Origin: Paenibacillus sp. FSL K6-1330
GTDB lineage: Bacteria; Bacillota; Bacilli; Paenibacillales; Paenibacillaceae
Assembly: GCF_037976825.1 (NCBI RefSeq)
Contig: NZ_CP150269.1
Span: forward strand, 2,059,501 to 2,123,500
Direction of reading: 5' to 3'
DNA length: 64,000 bases
Numbering within the stretch: the stretch's first letter is position 1; each line of letters opens with the position of its first letter. The position numbers and the translations under genes are program-made. Below, one piece after another: positions 61,298 to 64,000 of this stretch. The notes under the pieces were generated by a model that was given only the letters and a program-made list of their open reading frames with translations, was not told the DNA's origin and did not search any database.

Positions 61298-62287
61298 ATG
61301 GCTATTTTAGTAACTGGCGGTGCGGGTTATATCGGTTCTCACACCGTAGCGGAGCTCTTGGAGCAGGGGGAAGAGGTTGTTGTGATCGACAGTCTGGAGA
61401 CGGGGCATCGCGAAGCGCTGCTCGGCGGAAAGCTGTATGTTGGCGATTTGCGTGACAAGGCGCTGCTGAAACAGCTGTTTTCGGAAAACGACATTGATGC
61501 CGTTATCCATTTTGCTGCGAATTCTCTGGTTGGCGAGAGCATGAAAGATCCGGTGAAATATTACGATAACAACGTATACGGCACGCTGTGCCTGCTGGAA
61601 GCCATGAATGAAGCGGGTGTGCGGAAGATCGTCTTCTCGTCAACGGCAGCAACCTACGGCGAGCCTGCGAAGGTGCCGATCGAGGAAACGGACCGGACGC
61701 AGCCGACGAACGTGTACGGGGAAACCAAGCTGATGATGGAACGGATGATGTCCTGGTTTGATACCGTGCTTGGCGTGAAGTATGTGTCCCTTCGTTACTT
61801 TAACGCAGCCGGCTCGCATGCCAGCGGTAAGATCGGTGAGGATCACCGGCCTGAAAGCCATCTGATTCCGCTTGTCCTGCAAACGGCTTTGAAGCAGCGC
61901 GCAAGCATCTCGGTGTTTGGCGATGATTATGCAACGCCTGACGGCACATGTGTCCGTGACTACATTCATGTCAGCGATCTTGCGAACGCGCATCTGCGCG
62001 CGGTTGAGTACCTTCGCCGCGGAGAGTCCAGCAATGTGTTTAACCTCGGCAACGGACTTGGGTTTTCGGTTAAGGAGGTTATCGAGACCTCGAAGCAGGT
62101 GACGGGTGCCGACATTCCGGTTGTCATGGAAGCTCGCCGTGCCGGTGACCCTGCGGTATTGGTGGCGTCATCGGACAAAGCGCGAACGGTTCTCGGATGG
62201 GCACCATCCCGAACGACGCTTGAGGAGATTATCGAGAGCGCATGGAAATGGCACAGCAGCCGTCCGGACGGTTACGGTGACAATTAA
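61298..62287 (+). CDS. galE: UDP-glucose 4-epimerase
   Basis: The 329-residue enzyme interconverts UDP-galactose and UDP-glucose. It has the NAD-binding GGAGYIGSHT (about 7-16), catalytic Ser in FSSTAAT (about 116-122) and YGETK (about 142-146). Domain order and length are typical. ATG 61298 lies 1 nt after the galK stop, with GGAGGG in the end of galK. It is the middle gene of the Leloir operon. Confidence 0.97.
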   Translation: MAILVTGGAGYIGSHTVAELLEQGEEVVVIDSLETGHREALLGGKLYVGDLRDKALLKQLFSENDIDAVIHFAANSLVGESMKDPVKYYDNNVYGTLCLLEAMNEAGVRKIVFSSTAATYGEPAKVPIEETDRTQPTNVYGETKLMMERMMSWFDTVLGVKYVSLRYFNAAGSHASGKIGEDHRPESHLIPLVLQTALKQRASISVFGDDYATPDGTCVRDYIHVSDLANAHLRAVEYLRRGESSNVFNLGNGLGFSVKEVIETSKQVTGADIPVVMEARRAGDPAVLVASSDKARTVLGWAPSRTTLEEIIESAWKWHSSRPDGYGDN

Positions 62288-62306
62288 TCCAAGGGGGACG
62301 ATGACC

Positions 62307-63896
62307 ATGAATGCAGCAACATCAGGAACTCCCGAATCCAAGCGGGTTCTTCATGCGATTGAAATGCTGGTGCGTTTTGCACTTCATAAAGGCCTGATTC
62401 AGGCAGACGATGCCGATTACAGCCGCAATCTGCTGCTGGAGGATTTTGGATTCAGCGAACCGTACGGCGACGAAGTGAACGACCCGATACCGGATGGGCC
62501 TCAGACTATGCTCGACATCATGATCGATTACGGCGCGGCACATGGTATGATCCCCGAGAATACCGATACGTACCGGGATCTGCTGGACGCCAAAATCATG
62601 GGCCGGCTCATGGCAAGACCTTCGGAAGTAACAGCGCAGTTCCGGGCGGTCCAGCAGGAGCAGGGGATTATTGCGGCAACCCGGCAATTTTACAATCTGT
62701 GCATCGACTCGAACTACATTCGCATGGACCGCGTAGCCAAGAACGAATACTGGCGGCATACCAGCGCGTATGGCGATATTGAGATTACTATCAATCTCTC
62801 CAAGCCGGAGAAGAGTCCGAAGGAAATCGCCATGGCTAAACTGCTGCCTCCGCCGGTCTATCCGAAATGCCAGCTCTGCCGGGAGAATGTCGGTTATGCA
62901 GGCAGGGTCAATCACCCTGCGCGGCAAAACCTGCGCATTATTCCGCTGGAGCTAAACGGAGAACCATGGTTTTTCCAATACTCGCCGTATGTTTACTATA
63001 ACGAGCACTGTATTGTATTCCATCACGACCATGTGCCGATGAAGCTGACTAAAGCGACGCTTGCCCGCCTCTTGAGCTTCGTCGATGCCTACCCGCATTA
63101 TTTTCTCGGATCGAATGCGGATCTCCCGATTGTCGGGGGCTCGATTCTCACGCATGATCATTTTCAAGGGGGACGCCATACTTTCCCGATTCAGAAAGCA
63201 CCGAAGGTGGCCGGATTTACGCATGGGGATTATCCGGGCGTATCCGTGGCCATTGTGAAGTGGCCGATGTCGGTTATCAGGCTATCCTCAAAGGAACGGG
63301 AATCGCTCCTTGAATGCGCGAACAGCATATACGAGGCATGGAAAATTTACAGTGATCCTTCAGCAGATATTGAAGCGTTCAGCCAAGTGGACGGAGAGCG
63401 GGTCCGCCATAATACGGTTACTCCGATTGCCCGCCGAAATGACGAGGGCATCTATGAGATGGACCTGGTTCTGAGGAACAATCGCACGAATGAGCAATAT
63501 CCGGAAGGGATCTTCCATCCTCACCGGGAGATGTTCCACATCAAGAAGGAAAACATCGGCTTGATTGAAGTGATGGGCCTGGCGATCCTGCCGGGCCGAC
63601 TCAAGGAAGAGCTCGATCTAATCGCCGATATCCTGGCGGGGAACGAGGAGCTTTACGCCGACAGCAAGGCCACCGACCATCCACTTGCCATCCATGGAGA
63701 TTGGATCGAGGAGCTGCGAGGACGGGGAGCAGCCTCGCCGGATAAGGCCGAGGCAATCGAGCTGATTCGCCGGGAGGTCGGCCACAAATTTACGACGATT
63801 TTGGAGCATGCCGGGGTGTACAAACAGACGGCAGAAGGACAACAGGCATTTCAGCGATTCCTGAGCCATATGGGATACGTCTCAGATAGCAAATAG
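62307..63896 (+). CDS. galT: UDP-glucose--hexose-1-phosphate uridylyltransferase (class II)
   Basis: The enzyme exchanges glucose-1-phosphate and galactose-1-phosphate on the UDP carrier. The 529-residue protein is the long Firmicutes class II form, with CQLCRENVGYAGR at about 190-202, VFHHDHVPM and HDHFQGGRH in the central catalytic region. ATG 62307 behind AAGGGGG is chosen over ATG 62301 by spacing. It is the last gene of galK-galE-galT, and no galM is present. Confidence 0.95.
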   Translation: MNAATSGTPESKRVLHAIEMLVRFALHKGLIQADDADYSRNLLLEDFGFSEPYGDEVNDPIPDGPQTMLDIMIDYGAAHGMIPENTDTYRDLLDAKIMGRLMARPSEVTAQFRAVQQEQGIIAATRQFYNLCIDSNYIRMDRVAKNEYWRHTSAYGDIEITINLSKPEKSPKEIAMAKLLPPPVYPKCQLCRENVGYAGRVNHPARQNLRIIPLELNGEPWFFQYSPYVYYNEHCIVFHHDHVPMKLTKATLARLLSFVDAYPHYFLGSNADLPIVGGSILTHDHFQGGRHTFPIQKAPKVAGFTHGDYPGVSVAIVKWPMSVIRLSSKERESLLECANSIYEAWKIYSDPSADIEAFSQVDGERVRHNTVTPIARRNDEGIYEMDLVLRNNRTNEQYPEGIFHPHREMFHIKKENIGLIEVMGLAILPGRLKEELDLIADILAGNEELYADSKATDHPLAIHGDWIEELRGRGAASPDKAEAIELIRREVGHKFTTILEHAGVYKQTAEGQQAFQRFLSHMGYVSDSK

Positions 63897-63952
63897 ATAT
63901 TCATTGATGGATATATGATGGATTGAAGTTAACGATAACGATGATCATCATT

Positions 63953-63995
63953 CAAACAGCCGATCTTTCTGGAGATAATACGGCTGTTTGTTTTG
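63953..63995 (+). terminator. Terminator after galT
   Basis: CAAACAGCCG (63953-63962) pairs perfectly with CGGCTGTTTG (63981-63990), with TTTT following. Confidence 0.88.
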
Positions 63996-64000
63996 CATTA

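Noticed and set aside
1..64000. tRNA or rRNA genes
   Set aside because: No cloverleaf-like pattern or rRNA sequence was seen on either strand by reading; the only clear structured leader is the T-box.

Overview
The window looks like a Paenibacillus-type chromosome (Firmicutes, roughly 50% GC core). The inference rests on the gene order alaS, ireB, ruvX, two DUF1292 genes, mltG, two U32 genes, on strong Shine-Dalgarno sequences, frequent TTG/GTG starts and a T-box-controlled alaS. No species is claimed.

Positions 1 to about 34,900 are the right-hand part of a siphovirus-type prophage. In order they hold: the 3' part of a DNA methyltransferase, packaging (terminase small and large subunits), portal and minor capsid protein, scaffold, decoration and major capsid proteins, head-tail joining proteins, tail tube, two tail assembly chaperone frames joined by a likely -1 frameshift, a 1487-residue tape measure, distal tail and fibre proteins, a tail-associated protein, and lysis genes (two holin-like proteins and an amidase). 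Integrase, repressor and replication genes are not seen and should lie to the left. Behind the amidase is an AT-rich cargo block (27.3-31.9 kb): a secreted beta-propeller/PA14 protein, a small antisense gene, and a two-gene operon of an SF2 helicase and a small acidic protein. The block lies between two related hairpin-terminator elements. After it come an ATP-dependent DNA ligase, a promoter containing a LexA-type box that drives an unknown gene plus a YolD-like gene, two small secreted proteins, and a remnant of a second YolD.

From 35.1 kb the sequence is ordinary chromosome. It holds a cysteine desulfurase, a PRC-barrel protein, a zinc-ribbon protein, an AI-2E family permease, T-box-alaS, ireB-ruvX-DUF1292-DUF1292-mltG, a pair of U32 proteins related to tRNA hydroxylation factors, a chemoreceptor, a class B penicillin-binding protein convergent with a second AI-2E family permease, a polysaccharide deacetylase, ilvD, a KGG-repeat stress protein, a HAD phosphatase, a sirtuin and an aldo/keto reductase. 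It ends with an AraC-type regulator divergent from a complete Leloir operon, galK-galE-galT.

Principal points for follow-up: the helicase plus small-partner operon as a candidate prophage-encoded defence or exclusion system; the A AAA AAC slippery site in the tail chaperone gene; the duplicated hairpin-terminators around the cargo; a distal tail protein apparently split into two genes by the fibre cassette; and the LexA-box promoter of the repair-type genes.
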